Below, one piece after another: positions 17,307 to 27,708 of a stretch of 63,113 nucleotides of DNA. Position numbers and translations under genes: made by a program. Numbering within the stretch: position 1 is the stretch's first letter; the number at the start of each line of letters is the position of its first letter. Location of the stretch: positions 1 to 63,113 of the forward strand of contig QCKM01000009.1 of NCBI GenBank assembly GCA_003215335.1, given 5' to 3'. The stretch comes from Prochlorococcus sp. AG-409-P01. Lineage in GTDB: Bacteria; Cyanobacteriota; Cyanobacteriia; PCC-6307; Cyanobiaceae. The notes beneath the pieces were generated by a model that was not told where the DNA came from, ran no database searches, and saw only the letters and a list, made by a program, of their open reading frames with translations.

Positions 17307-20300
17307 ATGTCATTTGTCCCTCTCCACAATCACAGCGACTACAGCCTTCTTGATGGAGCTAGTCAGCTTCCGAAAATGGTAGAGAGGGCTAAGGATCTTG
17401 GCCTTCCTGCTTTAGCTCTTACTGATCATGGGGTGATGTATGGAGCGATAGAGCTTTTAAAGCTTTGCAAGTCTGCTGGTGTGAAGCCAATTATTGGTAA
17501 TGAGATGTATGTGGTAAATGGTTCTATAGATGACCCGCAGCCAAAGAAGGAACGCCGTTATCACTTAGTAGTACTTGCTAAGAATTCAGTCGGATATCGC
17601 AATTTGGTAAAGCTTACAAGTATTAGTCATTTGAGAGGTATGCGTGGTCGAGGTATTTTTGCCCGCGCTTGTATAGATAAAGCTCTTCTTAAGCAATATA
17701 GGGAAGGCTTGATTGTTGCCACAGCTTGCCTTGGGGGTGAGATTCCCCAGGCGATTCTTCGTGGAAGAACAGATGTAGCAAGGGATATTGCGGCTTGGTA
17801 TAAGGAAGTTTTCGGTGAAGATTTTTATTTAGAAATTCAAGACCATGGCTCACCAGAAGATCGAATTGTCAACGTTGAGATGGTTCGTATTTCGAAAGAG
17901 TTGGGCATAGAACTTATAGCTACTAATGATGCACATTATCTCACTAAATATGATGTTGAGGCTCATGATGCCCTCCTTTGTGTACTGACTGGAAAGTTGA
18001 TCAGTGATCAGAAAAGACTTCGCTACACAGGTACTGAATATATTAAACCTGAAGAGGAGATGATTAATTTATTTGCAGATCACATTGAACCAGAAGTGGT
18101 GAGAGTTGCTGTTGCTAATACAGCAGTTGTTGCTGAAAAGGTGGAGGAATATTCAATTCTTGGTAAACAACAGATGCCAAGATTTCCTATTCCGGGTGGG
18201 TATACACATGTGAGCTACTTGCGAGAAGTTTCTGAGAATGGACTTCGGAAAAGATTGGGTTTGAAAGAGAATGAAGAAATTGAAAAAGTATATGTGGATA
18301 GACTTCTTTATGAGCTTGGAGTGATGGAGGAGATGGGATTCTCTACATACTTCTTGGTGGTTTGGGATTATATTCGTTTTGCCAGAGATAAAGGAATTCC
18401 GGTTGGGCCTGGTCGAGGCTCTGCCGCCGGATCATTAGTTGCATATGCACTTTCTATAACAAATATTGACCCTGTTGAACATGGATTGTTGTTTGAAAGG
18501 TTCCTAAACCCTCAGCGTAAATCTATGCCAGATATTGATACTGATTTCTGCATTGAGCGTAGAGGTGAAGTTATTGATTATGTGACTCGACGATATGGAG
18601 AAGACAAGGTGGCACAAATAATTACTTTTAACAGAATGACTTCAAAAGCCGTGCTTAAAGATGTTGCAAGGGTTTTGGATATTCCTTATGGAGAAGCTGA
18701 TCGACTTGCAAAGTTGATTCCAGTAGTAAGGGGAAAGCCAACAAGACTCTCAGTGATGATTAGTCAAGAATCCCCTAATAGTGAATTTCGAGATAAGTAT
18801 GAGAACGACCAAATAGTCAGAAAATGGGTGGATATGGCGATAAGGATTGAAGGAACAAATAAAACATTTGGGGTTCATGCTGCCGGTGTTGTTATTGCAG
18901 CAGAACCTCTTGATGATCTTGTTCCTCTTCAACGTAACAATGAAGGTCAAGTCATTACTCAATATTTCATGGAGGATGTTGAGTCGATGGGACTTTTGAA
19001 GATGGATTTTCTTGGCTTGAAGAATCTTACGATGATTGAAAAGGCCGTTGAACTTGTGCAAGCGAGTACGGGTAAAAAAATAGACCCTGATCTATTACCT
19101 GAAAATGATTCGGAAACTTTTGATTTGCTTTCCAGAGGTGATTTGGAGGGTATATTCCAGCTCGAATCCAGTGGAATGCGGCAGATAGTTAGAGATCTAA
19201 GGCCTTCATCTCTAGAGGATATTTCTTCAATTTTAGCCTTGTATAGACCTGGTCCATTGGATGCTGGACTTATCCCAAAATTTATCAACCGCAAACATGG
19301 AAGAGAGAAAATTGATTTCGCACATCAAGTTCTTGAGCCAATACTTTCTGAGACCTACGGAATTATGGTTTATCAAGAGCAGATAATGAAGATCGCTCAA
19401 GATCTGGCGGGTTATTCATTGGGAGAGGCGGACTTATTGCGAAGAGCTATGGGCAAGAAAAAGGTCTCGGAGATGCAAAAACATCGCGATATTTTTGTTA
19501 ATGGTTCGGTAAAACGTGGAGTTGATTCATCTTTAGCACATGAACTTTTCGACCAGATGGTCTTATTTGCTGAGTATTGCTTTAACAAGAGTCATTCGAC
19601 TGCATATGGAGCAGTTACATATCAGACCGCTTATTTAAAGGCTCATTATCCAGTCGCATATATGGCAGCCTTACTTACAGTGAACTCTGGATCAACTGAA
19701 AAAGTTCAACGTTATATATCTAATTGTAATTCCATAGGGATTGAAGTTATGCCTCCAGATATAAATGCTTCTTTTACAGACTTTACTCCGACTAATAATC
19801 GAATACTCTTTGGACTTTCTGCTGTGAGAAACCTTGGAGAAGGAGCTGTTAGGCAGCTAATTGACAACCGATTAAAAGATGGACCATTTAAATCTTTGTC
19901 CAATCTTTGTGATCGAGTCCCCTCAAATATTCTTAATCGAAGGGGATTGGAATCCCTTATTCACTGTGGGGCTCTAGACAATCTTGAGCCTGATGGTAAT
20001 AGAGCTCAAATGATTGCGGACTTAGATTTGCTTGTTGATTGGGCGGCCTCTCGTGCTCGGGACAGGATTAGTGGTCAGGGAAATCTATTTGATCAATTGT
20101 CAGGCGTTTCTTCTGACCAAGCCCCCTTGGAAATGAATGAAGCTCCAAAGTCTTCTCCTGTGGCTGATTATCCCCCCACTGAAAAGCTTCGCCTTGAGAA
20201 AGAACTTGTGGGTTTCTATTTGTCCGATCATCCTTTAAAGCAGCTCACTTCACCGGCCAAGCTTCTTGCTCCAATTGGATTGGGATGTCTTCAAGAGCAA

Positions 20301-20822
20301 TCAGACAGGGCTAAGGTGACTGTGATCGCAATGCTTTCAGATGTTCGCCAAGTGACAACTCGCAAGGGTGATCAAATGGCAGTGCTAAAGCTCGATGATT
20401 TGACTGGAAGCTGTGAAGCTGTTGTTTTCCCAAAAAGTTACCCCCGTCTTTCAGAGCATCTCGTTGCTGAGGCCCGCCTTTTGATATGGGCATCAGTCGA
20501 CTTGAGAGACGATCGTGTCCAATTAATTGTTAATGACTGTAGAGCTATCGATGACCTAAGGATTTTGTTGATTGACCTTCTCGCTGATCAAGCGAGCGAT
20601 ATTGCTGTTCAGCATCGACTTAGAGAATGCTTGAATCAGCATCGAGTTAGTCAAAATGATTTTGGTTTGAAAGTACCTGTAGTGGCTTCAGTTAGAGATG
20701 GATCTAATGTTCGTTACGTGCGATTAGGACATCAATTTTGCGTTAAAGATGCATCTGCTGCGGTGACTTCATTGAAGCAAGAGTCTTTTGCTGCTAGTTG
20801 TAGCGAAAGACTTTTAGTTTGA
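17307..20822 (+). CDS. dnaE: DNA polymerase III alpha subunit
   Basis: Replicative polymerase of the C family, 1171 residues from the ATG at 17307 (a GTG at 17301 would add two). PHP domain at the N-terminus ([14 protein letters not shown]). The polymerase core has [16 protein letters not shown] near residue 367 and the catalytic Asp pair in PDIDTDF near residue 407, with a third Asp in the palm near residue 560. Helix-hairpin-helix and OB-fold regions follow ([20 protein letters not shown] near residue 1015). No intein is seen. Confidence 0.96.
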   Translation: MSFVPLHNHSDYSLLDGASQLPKMVERAKDLGLPALALTDHGVMYGAIELLKLCKSAGVKPIIGNEMYVVNGSIDDPQPKKERRYHLVVLAKNSVGYRNLVKLTSISHLRGMRGRGIFARACIDKALLKQYREGLIVATACLGGEIPQAILRGRTDVARDIAAWYKEVFGEDFYLEIQDHGSPEDRIVNVEMVRISKELGIELIATNDAHYLTKYDVEAHDALLCVLTGKLISDQKRLRYTGTEYIKPEEEMINLFADHIEPEVVRVAVANTAVVAEKVEEYSILGKQQMPRFPIPGGYTHVSYLREVSENGLRKRLGLKENEEIEKVYVDRLLYELGVMEEMGFSTYFLVVWDYIRFARDKGIPVGPGRGSAAGSLVAYALSITNIDPVEHGLLFERFLNPQRKSMPDIDTDFCIERRGEVIDYVTRRYGEDKVAQIITFNRMTSKAVLKDVARVLDIPYGEADRLAKLIPVVRGKPTRLSVMISQESPNSEFRDKYENDQIVRKWVDMAIRIEGTNKTFGVHAAGVVIAAEPLDDLVPLQRNNEGQVITQYFMEDVESMGLLKMDFLGLKNLTMIEKAVELVQASTGKKIDPDLLPENDSETFDLLSRGDLEGIFQLESSGMRQIVRDLRPSSLEDISSILALYRPGPLDAGLIPKFINRKHGREKIDFAHQVLEPILSETYGIMVYQEQIMKIAQDLAGYSLGEADLLRRAMGKKKVSEMQKHRDIFVNGSVKRGVDSSLAHELFDQMVLFAEYCFNKSHSTAYGAVTYQTAYLKAHYPVAYMAALLTVNSGSTEKVQRYISNCNSIGIEVMPPDINASFTDFTPTNNRILFGLSAVRNLGEGAVRQLIDNRLKDGPFKSLSNLCDRVPSNILNRRGLESLIHCGALDNLEPDGNRAQMIADLDLLVDWAASRARDRISGQGNLFDQLSGVSSDQAPLEMNEAPKSSPVADYPPTEKLRLEKELVGFYLSDHPLKQLTSPAKLLAPIGLGCLQEQSDRAKVTVIAMLSDVRQVTTRKGDQMAVLKLDDLTGSCEAVVFPKSYPRLSEHLVAEARLLIWASVDLRDDRVQLIVNDCRAIDDLRILLIDLLADQASDIAVQHRLRECLNQHRVSQNDFGLKVPVVASVRDGSNVRYVRLGHQFCVKDASAAVTSLKQESFAASCSERLLV

Positions 20823-20841
20823 GTCAATGATCTAAGGGCTT

Positions 20842-21285
20842 TTATTCTTCTTTAGAATTATCTGTTTTAAAAGCATCTTTTACTCGTCTAATGTTTGGCT
20901 GAATGTTCTCTAACCCTAGAAAAGTTCCGGGAGAACTCTCCCAACTTGCTGAAAGGATTCCATAGCTAAGACCAACTAGGCCAGTAAGGAAGAATGCTGC
21001 AGAGGTAAGCAAAGTTATAAAAGGAGGAATGTCAAATATGCCTTTGCTCACTAATAAATAACTTGCTATAAAAACCCCCATCCCACTAATAGTTGGTAAT
21101 CCAGTTGTTAATGCAACTCTCCTTGCCATTCTATTGGCTACATTCTTTGGAATTGCAGACTTTTGAGTTGATTTTATTTGATTTTTTTTGGCAGTCGGTT
21201 TTTTGTTATGCGCTGCTTCTTGCTTTTTTTTAAATCCACTCCCTTTTTGATCTATGGGCTCTGGGTTATGAGGTTCGGCCATCAT
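20842..21285 (-). CDS. PAM68-family photosystem II assembly protein
   Basis: 147 residues: a Lys-rich N-terminal tail of about 50 residues, then two membrane spans (about residues 60-83 and 90-112, the first starting near PTISGMGVF) and a C-terminal segment with GLSYGILSASWE. This matches PAM68 (also called DUF3464), which in plants and Synechocystis helps assemble photosystem II. It is expected in the thylakoid membrane. It lies 37 bases downstream of rpsO on the same strand. It is convergent with dnaE (19 bases). Confidence 0.85.
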   Translation of the reverse strand: MMAEPHNPEPIDQKGSGFKKKQEAAHNKKPTAKKNQIKSTQKSAIPKNVANRMARRVALTTGLPTISGMGVFIASYLLVSKGIFDIPPFITLLTSAAFFLTGLVGLSYGILSASWESSPGTFLGLENIQPNIRRVKDAFKTDNSKEE

Positions 21286-21322
21286 GAAAATGAGGGAAGC
21301 TAGAGGTGAATTTCAAAATTTA

Positions 21323-21592
21323 TTAGCCTCTTATTCCAAGTTTGGCGACAAGTTGGGTGTAGCGCTGCTCACTTTTTTCACGTACATAAGTTAAAAGTCG
21401 CTTTCTACGTCCAATCATTTTGAGTAGCCCTTGCCGAGAGGAAAAGTCGTGCTTGTTTCCTTGAAGGTGCTCACTGAGCTTTGAAATGCGCTCGCTCAGC
21501 ATTGCAACTTGAACTTCTACTGATCCAGTATCAGTACCATGGGTCTGGTGGGTGTTGATGAGTTCTTGTTTCTGGGCAGTATCAAGCGACAT
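21323..21592 (-). CDS. rpsO: 30S ribosomal protein S15
   Basis: 89 residues, the standard S15 length, with [21 protein letters not shown] near residue 22, [20 protein letters not shown] near residue 45 and the closing [13 protein letters not shown]15 binds the central domain of 16S rRNA. It has its own 54-base leader after ruvA. Autoregulatory S15 leader structures occur elsewhere, but the leader here is too short to show one. Confidence 0.97.
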   Translation of the reverse strand: MSLDTAQKQELINTHQTHGTDTGSVEVQVAMLSERISKLSEHLQGNKHDFSSRQGLLKMIGRRKRLLTYVREKSEQRYTQLVAKLGIRG

Positions 21593-21646
21593 GCTTAATG
21601 TTTGAGTATCAGTTCGAAAAGTTAATTTAACTCTTTATGTGCCCTT

Positions 21647-22318
21647 TTAGTCAGGACTCTTAGTAAGCCATAGCAAGCTGGCTCTTAGCCATCCTTCTAT
21701 ATCGTCAGGGGAAGGTGCTTTGCTTAGGCTGTTTTGGGACTCGCTTGCGGTACTTGTTATTGCCCCTATGGCGCGGCGAATTTCAAGATCCTCATAGCCT
21801 AGAGAGCTTAGGATCGATTGAAGTTCTTCTAGATTTGAAGCGTCGATTTTTGAAGAGCTTGGGCCGATGGCCTCTACAAGTGATCTGCTAGGTCCATGGG
21901 TGCTTAATTCTGATAGCTTTTCACGCAATTCCACAGCAAGTCTCTCCGCAGTCCTTTTGCCAACCCCTTGGGCCTGAGTGAGCTTTTTTAAGTTGCCTTG
22001 CACTATTGCTTCAATTAGTTCTTTTAATTTGAACTCTTCTATTAGTGCTACCCCAACTTGAGGCCCTACCCCACTAACAGTGATAAGCGTTCTAAATAGA
22101 TCCCTCTCTTCCTGTTTGATAAAGCCAAATATGTTGAAACCGTCTTCACGCTGTATTTGATGAACCCAGAGGGAGATCGTTACTTCAGGTCGTATTTCTT
22201 TCAGCTGACGAGGAGGCATCTGGACTTCATATCCAACACCTCCACAGGCCAGCAAGACTCCTTGGCGAGTACCTTGCTGCCAGGTTTCTATCTTCTGTCC
22301 TTGGAGCCAGCCAATCAT
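21647..22318 (-). CDS. ruvA: Holliday junction branch-migration protein RuvA
   Basis: Binds Holliday junctions as a tetramer and loads RuvB. 223 residues, a little longer than the usual 190-210. N-terminal OB-fold (MIGWLQGQKIETW), helix-hairpin-helix motifs (VSGVGPQVGVALI and AQGVGKRTAERLA near residues 78-125), then a linker and the C-terminal RuvB-binding domain (LGYEDLEIRRAI). It is divergent from the lipoprotein gene, whose start is only 21 bases away, so their promoters must overlap the coding regions. Confidence 0.95.
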   Translation of the reverse strand: MIGWLQGQKIETWQQGTRQGVLLACGGVGYEVQMPPRQLKEIRPEVTISLWVHQIQREDGFNIFGFIKQEERDLFRTLITVSGVGPQVGVALIEEFKLKELIEAIVQGNLKKLTQAQGVGKRTAERLAVELREKLSELSTHGPSRSLVEAIGPSSSKIDASNLEELQSILSSLGYEDLEIRRAIGAITSTASESQNSLSKAPSPDDIEGWLRASLLWLTKSPD

Positions 22319-22339
22319 AAGGTTGCTTTTGGTGAATCC

Positions 22340-22813
22340 ATGCTGCCTGATTTCACGAAACTTTTATTGAGCTCTTTTTTTTCATGTTTTCCTTGGAAGA
22401 GATTTTTCTCGATTGTTCTTAGCTTATTGCTTTCCTTAGGAATCTATGGATGCACAAGACCACCACTGCCAGAACAATCAATTGTGTTGAATGCGCTTGC
22501 TCTTCAGCTTGAACTCACGGATGGAGCAATAGCAATATCTTTAGGATCTAAACCTAAAAACTTGGCTCAAGTAATGCGCTATAGATTGGGAGCTCAAGAT
22601 GGAATTCTTTTAGAAGACAATAAAAAGCAGATACTGCGATTGACCGGGCGCTGTGACTTGAAGTTAGAAGGTGATAGAGAAAAACTTGACAGGCCTTTTG
22701 TTTTGTTTTTGAAGAGAAGTCAAAAGGGGAATTGGCTTTTGGCACTTCCTATACATTCTATAGGCTCAAACACCTTATCGTGGATAACTTTCCCACTTAC
22801 TGTTTATAATTAG
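22340..22813 (+). CDS. predicted lipoprotein, unknown function
   Basis: 157 residues from the ATG at 22340. A hydrophobic stretch rich in Leu and Ser ends in the lipobox-like GIYGC near residue 40, followed by TRPPLPEQ, so a lipid-anchored exported protein is likely. The rest is a beta-rich domain with no recognised family. The upstream frame is open into ruvA but those bases are shadow. It is convergent with the glycine-zipper gene. Confidence 0.6.
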   Translation: MLPDFTKLLLSSFFSCFPWKRFFSIVLSLLLSLGIYGCTRPPLPEQSIVLNALALQLELTDGAIAISLGSKPKNLAQVMRYRLGAQDGILLEDNKKQILRLTGRCDLKLEGDREKLDRPFVLFLKRSQKGNWLLALPIHSIGSNTLSWITFPLTVYN

Positions 22814-22875
22814 TGGGTAATAATATGAAGATCTCCAGTTAATTTTTGGAGATAATTGTGAATAAACCTTGGCTT

Positions 22876-23268
22876 TTAACCTCCATCTACCTGGCATCCA
22901 ATCATTGCACCTGCCACACCACCTGCTGGCACGGTTAACCAACGGTCTTTTCCTCTGGTTCCCATGCCAGCCAGGCCTGCCCCTAGTAGCCCCCCAATAA
23001 TTGTTCCTTGTGAGCAGTCATTGGTATCTACTTCTGTGACTGGGACTCTTCTATTAACTGATACTGCTCCAGGTGAGTTGCATGGGACTTCAACAGATTC
23101 AGTCCATGACCTTACATAGCCTGGATTCTGCTGTGTCCCTGGAACATATTCTTCTCTGTATTCACTTCGCGTGCAGGTGCGAATAGTCGTGTAGCCAGGT
23201 TGATACTCTTCCGCTTGTAATGGAGCTGACGATCCAAGTGCGATCAGAGTGGCTAGGAGGATTTTCAT
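22876..23268 (-). CDS. exported glycine-zipper protein, unknown function
   Basis: 130 residues. A typical signal peptide ends at APLQAEE near residue 20. The mature part has paired Cys (RTCTRS, VPCNSP, NDCSQG, MIGCQV) that may form disulfides, and a C-terminal Gly-rich segment (GTIIGGLLGAGLAG, then PAGGVAGAMIGC) like glycine-zipper proteins that insert in outer membranes. The family is common in marine picocyanobacteria as far as I recall but has no assigned role. A 216-base spacer separates it from the next gene upstream. Confidence 0.6.
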   Translation of the reverse strand: MKILLATLIALGSSAPLQAEEYQPGYTTIRTCTRSEYREEYVPGTQQNPGYVRSWTESVEVPCNSPGAVSVNRRVPVTEVDTNDCSQGTIIGGLLGAGLAGMGTRGKDRWLTVPAGGVAGAMIGCQVDGG

Positions 23269-23484
23269 GGATTTAGTTGCCCTGCTTAGATTTTCCTAAA
23301 TTAATGACAGTGATTTTTGAGCTAACACCATTCTTTAAAGACTCTTTTATTGTGATCTATTTACTGCTTTATAGGCAACCCTTTGTGAAGAAGCATGAGG
23401 GGCTATGCAGATGCTTTGGTTTGTTTTGAATCAATAGAGTTATTTTTTAGTTGATTTAAGTAATGCTAGGCAATATAGTTTATT

Positions 23485-24399
23485 TTAACCATTACTAATA
23501 AGGTCTTGATTATTTTTTTGTAGACTGATCATGGTTGCCGCTAAAACAAAAAGTGCTCCTAGCATTACTATGCTATTAAGTGACTCTTTGAATAAAATTA
23601 GGCCCCATAGGCTTGCAAATAAAACTTGTATGTAATTTATTGAACCTGCTCTGGAGGCTGGTAGTTTTGAGAGACCCTGAGTAACCCATATTTGCCCTAA
23701 TTGGGTAAAGACTCCAACGCCAAGTAGCCATGCCCAGTCAAGGCCAGTTGGTATAACTGATTGATAAAAGAGAAATGGAATGGTTATTGGTATAGAGACC
23801 AATGGAAAGTAATAAATGATTACAAGTTGATGCTCTTTTCTTGATAGCTGCCTTACGCATATATATGCGAGTGCGGTTAACAAGGCTCCAGTGAGACCTA
23901 TAGTTATAGGAAGCAGTTTCTCTAAAAATGAACTATTGCTTTCTATCCAGTTTGGCTGAACTACTAATGTGACACCAATCCATCCGAGAATAACCGCCAA
24001 AAAGATTTGGTTATTCATTTTTTCTTTTAAAAAAATCCAACCAGCAATTGCTGTAAAGGTTGGATAGGTGTATTGAAGAACAGTTGATACATTTAAGGGC
24101 AGAGTTGATATTGCATAGAAGACACAAAATAGTGCTCCTGTTCCAAGGCAGCCTCTAAGTAAAAGGAGTCTCTTGTTTATACCCCAAGGAGAAATCTGTA
24201 GACGCTTTAGTAGTATTTGTGTGATTAAAAGGCTAAAAAGAGCTCTTGCGAGCAAGATCTCTGCTATTGGTATTCGACCTTTCAGTTGCTTGACGCAAAC
24301 AGTCATGAGGCTGAAAGCAAATGCACTAGCCAGTAACGACCTGCTTCCCTTGCCGTGATCTGTGGAGCCTTTAATCCAAAGATGCCATTGGGATTTCAT
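23485..24399 (-). CDS. EamA/DMT-superfamily permease
   Basis: 304 residues with about ten hydrophobic spans in two repeats of five, the layout of EamA drug/metabolite transporters. QYTYPTFTAIAGWIFLKE near residue 108 and the matching YIQVLFASLWGLILFKE near residue 253 are the repeat-end signatures. Substrate cannot be predicted; amino acids or metabolites are usual. It is expected in the cytoplasmic membrane. It is divergent from dnaG. Confidence 0.85.
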   Translation of the reverse strand: MKSQWHLWIKGSTDHGKGSRSLLASAFAFSLMTVCVKQLKGRIPIAEILLARALFSLLITQILLKRLQISPWGINKRLLLLRGCLGTGALFCVFYAISTLPLNVSTVLQYTYPTFTAIAGWIFLKEKMNNQIFLAVILGWIGVTLVVQPNWIESNSSFLEKLLPITIGLTGALLTALAYICVRQLSRKEHQLVIIYYFPLVSIPITIPFLFYQSVIPTGLDWAWLLGVGVFTQLGQIWVTQGLSKLPASRAGSINYIQVLFASLWGLILFKESLNSIVMLGALFVLAATMISLQKNNQDLISNG

Positions 24400-24506
24400 T
24401 ATCTATATGGCTTTTGGTTTGATTTGAAGGCATGGACCCTTTCTTAGGTTGTTGATTGGCATGAAAATCTGTGGACCAATCTAGGCTTGACCTTCAAAAT
24501 GGTTAG

Positions 24507-26561
24507 ATGCCATTCCCACGTCTACATCCCAGAACGATCGAGGCCGTTAAAGAGCGTGCGGACATTGTTGATGTTGTTGGGGAGCACGTAGTACTTAAAA
24601 AGAAAGGACGAGAGTTTGTTGGGATATGTCCTTTTCATGACGACAGCAAACCGTCGATGACGGTTTCACCTGCTAAGCAGTTTTATTACTGCTTTTCCTG
24701 TGGGGCAGGGGGAAATTCCATCAAGTTTTTGATGGAATTTCAGCGTCAGAGTTTTGGTGATGTTGTTCTTGATTTAGCCCGCAAGTATCAACTTCCCGTA
24801 GAAACAGTTGAGGGCCCTCAGCAGGAACGATTTCGACAACAGCTTTCTCGTAGAGAGACGCTGTATCGGGTCCTTTCTCTTGCGGCAGGTTGGTTCCGTT
24901 CCCAGTTGCGTTCTCCAGAAGGGCTGGCAGCCCTTGACTATCTCAAAATTAAAAGAGGATTAAGTGAGTCAATTATTGATGGTTTTGAATTGGGGTTTGC
25001 TCCTGAACAATGGGATGGTTTGTTGAACTATCTCCAAGAGGTTGAGAGCCTTAATTCAGAATTGATTGAAAACGCTGGTTTGGTTGTCGCTCGAAAGGGA
25101 GGAGGAGGTTTTTATGACAGGTTTAGAAATCGAATTATTGTTCCGATCAAAGATAGGCAGGGACGTGTAATTGGTTTTGGTGGTCGCAGTCTGGATGGCT
25201 CAGAACCTAAGTATTTGAACTCTCCAGAGACGGAGGTTTTTGAGAAAGGCAAGCATCTGTTTGGTCTTGACCGTGCGGCCTCTGCGATCCGAAAGGAAGA
25301 TAGGGCAGTAGTTGTAGAAGGATATTTTGATGTAATTGCTTTGCATAGCAAAGGAATTACTAATTCAGTTGCTTCTTTAGGTACTGCACTTAGTAGTCAG
25401 CAAATTACTCAATTGTGTCGGAGTAGTGAGAGTAAGCGCATTGTCCTTAATTTTGATGCAGACACTGCTGGTGTGCGCGCAGCGAATCGGGCTATTGGTG
25501 AAGTCGAACAGTTGGCAATGCAAGGTCAACTGGATCTAAGAGTGCTTCACTTGCCTTCTGGGAAGGATCCAGATGAATACCTTCAGGAGAATGGACCTGG
25601 AGATTATCTAGCACTTATCGACAAGGCCCCAATTTGGCTCGATTGGCAGATTGAACAGGTTTTGGTAGGACGTGATTTGAGTCGGGCTGATCAGTTTCAA
25701 AAGGCTGTAGCGTCTTTGGTAGAGCTTCTAGGCAAGCTTCCACAGACAGCTTTAAGAACTCACTATCTCCAAAAGGTTTCTGGACTTTTGAGTGGTGGAC
25801 AGGGGCGTTTGGCACTTCAGCTTGAGGAAGATCTTCGCCAGCAGGTAAAGGGACAGCGATGGCATGGAAGATCTAGTCGACATGAACAGCCTGGAGAGAT
25901 CAGTCAGCGAGAACGGAGTGAAGCTGAGATTATTCGCTTGTATCTCCATTGTCCCAGCCATCGTGTAGCTATACGTAGAGAGTTGCATCAAAGAGAGCTT
26001 GAAGAATTTGCTCTTCAGCACCATCGTTTGCTTTGGGCATCCATTACTGATCTTGAAGAAGGGAATCTGGGTTCAAGTCGATTGGAGTCAATTATTCGGG
26101 GCTCTGATCAAGGCGAGGAGCTTCAAGACATTGATTTACCGAGATTGCTTACAGATCATTTGCTTGTGGAAAATAGTCCTTTGATTACTCGTCTTACTCC
26201 CTTGCTAGAACCAGGAGAGGTTCAGCTTGCGGCCCTTTCTCAACCAATCCTTCAACTCCGTGGCATTGCGGCAGCCTTAGAGCGACAAAAGAGCCTAAAG
26301 AGATGTCGACATTTGCTTGAGGCGTGGGGAGGGCAGAGACTGGAGACTCTTGAGCGGTGTATAGCTGCATTGATTGAGGAAGAGCGTAAAAACCCTGAGG
26401 AATTATTTGATATGGAAACTCGTATTGATGCAATGTTTGAGGAGTTAAATTCTGATGCGCTTCGTTTTCAAGAGCTTTATTATTCTGAACGCAAGCATAT
26501 AGTTCATTTAGACCGGCAACGTTGTGCTGGCTTCGATGATATAAATGTTGTTTCAGCCTGA
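24507..26561 (+). CDS. dnaG: DNA primase
   Basis: Makes RNA primers for replication. 684 residues. The CHC2 zinc finger is seen as CPFHDD near residue 41 and YYCFSCGAGG near residue 60. The catalytic core follows, with TOPRIM VVVEGYFDVIALH near residue 266 and NFDADTAG near residue 315. The C-terminal DnaB-interacting region is about 230 residues with little conservation. The genome's other primosome genes are not in this window. Confidence 0.95.
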   Translation: MPFPRLHPRTIEAVKERADIVDVVGEHVVLKKKGREFVGICPFHDDSKPSMTVSPAKQFYYCFSCGAGGNSIKFLMEFQRQSFGDVVLDLARKYQLPVETVEGPQQERFRQQLSRRETLYRVLSLAAGWFRSQLRSPEGLAALDYLKIKRGLSESIIDGFELGFAPEQWDGLLNYLQEVESLNSELIENAGLVVARKGGGGFYDRFRNRIIVPIKDRQGRVIGFGGRSLDGSEPKYLNSPETEVFEKGKHLFGLDRAASAIRKEDRAVVVEGYFDVIALHSKGITNSVASLGTALSSQQITQLCRSSESKRIVLNFDADTAGVRAANRAIGEVEQLAMQGQLDLRVLHLPSGKDPDEYLQENGPGDYLALIDKAPIWLDWQIEQVLVGRDLSRADQFQKAVASLVELLGKLPQTALRTHYLQKVSGLLSGGQGRLALQLEEDLRQQVKGQRWHGRSSRHEQPGEISQRERSEAEIIRLYLHCPSHRVAIRRELHQRELEEFALQHHRLLWASITDLEEGNLGSSRLESIIRGSDQGEELQDIDLPRLLTDHLLVENSPLITRLTPLLEPGEVQLAALSQPILQLRGIAAALERQKSLKRCRHLLEAWGGQRLETLERCIAALIEEERKNPEELFDMETRIDAMFEELNSDALRFQELYYSERKHIVHLDRQRCAGFDDINVVSA

Positions 26562-26675
26562 CTATTGATTTTATTTAACAAGCAGAAGTTTGAATCAGCT
26601 TGTCTATATGGCTTAGGTCTTTAATCTGATTTTGCTTACTTAGTTATTACACTATTGTTGGCAGGCTTTAAATCT

Positions 26676-26930
26676 ATGAGCTTCTACGAAGCTTTCTGGC
26701 ATGGTAAAGGTATAGGCGATGGTGCTGATTTGCAGGAGGCATTGCAGTCTTATCTTGTTGTCAAGGTTGAGGACCTTGAATGGGCAGCAGCTTGTGCTAA
26801 GCCTGGAGCTAATCCTCACATTGATCGCTACAGGACATTTGATGAATTTTTAGATAATGCCGACCCTTTGGAGGTAATAACTATCAGACCAGACATGATT
26901 GAAGAAGCTCTTAAAGGACTTTTGGACTGA
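26676..26930 (+). CDS. small acidic hypothetical protein
   Basis: 84 residues from the ATG at 26676 (upstream frame adds 7). It is acidic with the pattern FDEFLDNADPLEVITIRPDMIEEAL near the end. No signal peptide or membrane span. Not recognised; helical and soluble by composition. It lies 114 bases after dnaG and 35 before the next small gene, in a chain of small genes leading to cdsA. Confidence 0.6.
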   Translation: MSFYEAFWHGKGIGDGADLQEALQSYLVVKVEDLEWAAACAKPGANPHIDRYRTFDEFLDNADPLEVITIRPDMIEEALKGLLD

Positions 26931-26965
26931 GCATTTATAGATGAAATGCATTTTGAGGATTGCTA

Positions 26966-27265
26966 ATGAGTGACTCATTTCCTTTTGACTTTTCTGGTTG
27001 TAATTCAGTTAATCACTTATGGCCTGATTTCGTTGAGAGATTTGGTGTCCAGAAATCTGCACGTGCAGTTCGCCAGGCTTTAGATCTTCAGAGTATGCAA
27101 GGCCATAGTGAAACCCTTGCTGTTCTACTTGTTGAGACGTGCGGAATGGGTTTAGTTAGTGTTGATTTAGTCCGCTATCAGACAGGTCTTGTGGGGAATG
27201 GGGCCTCAATGGTCCTTATGTTGAGTACAAAGGCCAGAGAGGTGCAGTTGCTAAAAGAGCTTTAA
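26966..27265 (+). CDS. small hypothetical protein
   Basis: 99 residues from the ATG at 26966, with GAGG about 10 bases before it as a likely ribosome binding site. Mostly helical, with HLWPDFVERFGV near residue 18 and VRQALDLQSMQGH near residue 34; the second half has ETCGMGLVSVDLVRY. No family recognised. It shares direction and spacing with the small genes either side. Confidence 0.6.
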   Translation: MSDSFPFDFSGCNSVNHLWPDFVERFGVQKSARAVRQALDLQSMQGHSETLAVLLVETCGMGLVSVDLVRYQTGLVGNGASMVLMLSTKAREVQLLKEL

Positions 27266-27403
27266 GTCAGTGTCAGTGGATTTCCTACAGGTTTGTGGTG
27301 CTGAGTCTGACCATAGGAGGGCGATTTATGGATTTGTAGTACTTGCACCTATGGCAGGAAAACCTTCTGTATTGCATTTTTTATGTGATCGTTGTTGTTT
27401 TAG

Positions 27404-27607
27404 ATGTCTGATCATCCAGTCCTACTTCATTCATCCTCTAAAGGAGGCACTATTCACAGCTACCCATTAAGCGGTGGCAAGCGTTCTTTTAGTCGTTTCC
27501 TTGGATGCTATTTGGGTAGATGTAAGTTTTGCAATGATTTTGATGAGGCAACTGCTTTTTTGCAGAACATCGAGACTGGTGAATTAATTCAGCCGTCCAT
27601 TCAATGA
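27404..27607 (+). CDS. small hypothetical protein with a Cys pair
   Basis: 67 residues from an ATG. RCKFCNDFDEATAFLQ near residue 39 contains a CxxC pair that could bind metal, but only one pair is present. The end reads ETGELIQPSIQ. No family recognised. Its stop overlaps the start of a 34-codon ORF by ATGA. A rival frame from GTG 27270 overlaps its start and looks less gene-like. Confidence 0.5.
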   Translation: MSDHPVLLHSSSKGGTIHSYPLSGGKRSFSRFLGCYLGRCKFCNDFDEATAFLQNIETGELIQPSIQ

Positions 27608-27708
27608 GTGGAATCGATACAGGTGATCGTGGGTTTCTTCAAGATATTGGATTTATGAGATCTAGTAGGCATAGTGCTTTAGTGAATCTGCTTAGATTTG
27701 GGACTTGA
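27604..27708 (+). CDS. possible 34-residue coupled small protein
   Basis: An ATG frame of 34 codons whose start overlaps the stop of the gene before it (ATGA at 27604-27607). Its TGA overlaps the cdsA ATG (TGATG at 27706-27710). Overlap at both ends is the usual layout of translational coupling. The peptide begins MSGIDTGDRGFL and is not membrane-like. It could be a true small protein, or merely carry ribosomes into cdsA. No family recognised. Confidence 0.4.
   Translation: MSGIDTGDRGFLQDIGFMRSSRHSALVNLLRFGT

Noticed and set aside
22831-22853. ATCTCCA/TGGAGAT inverted repeat between two convergent genes
   Set aside because: 7-bp stem, no T-run on either side; could be chance in AT-rich DNA.
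27270-27470. Plus-strand frame of 66 codons from GTG after the 99-residue gene
   Set aside because: It overlaps the more gene-like ATG frame at 27404, is Cys/Phe-rich in an unprotein-like way and has no recognisable motif.
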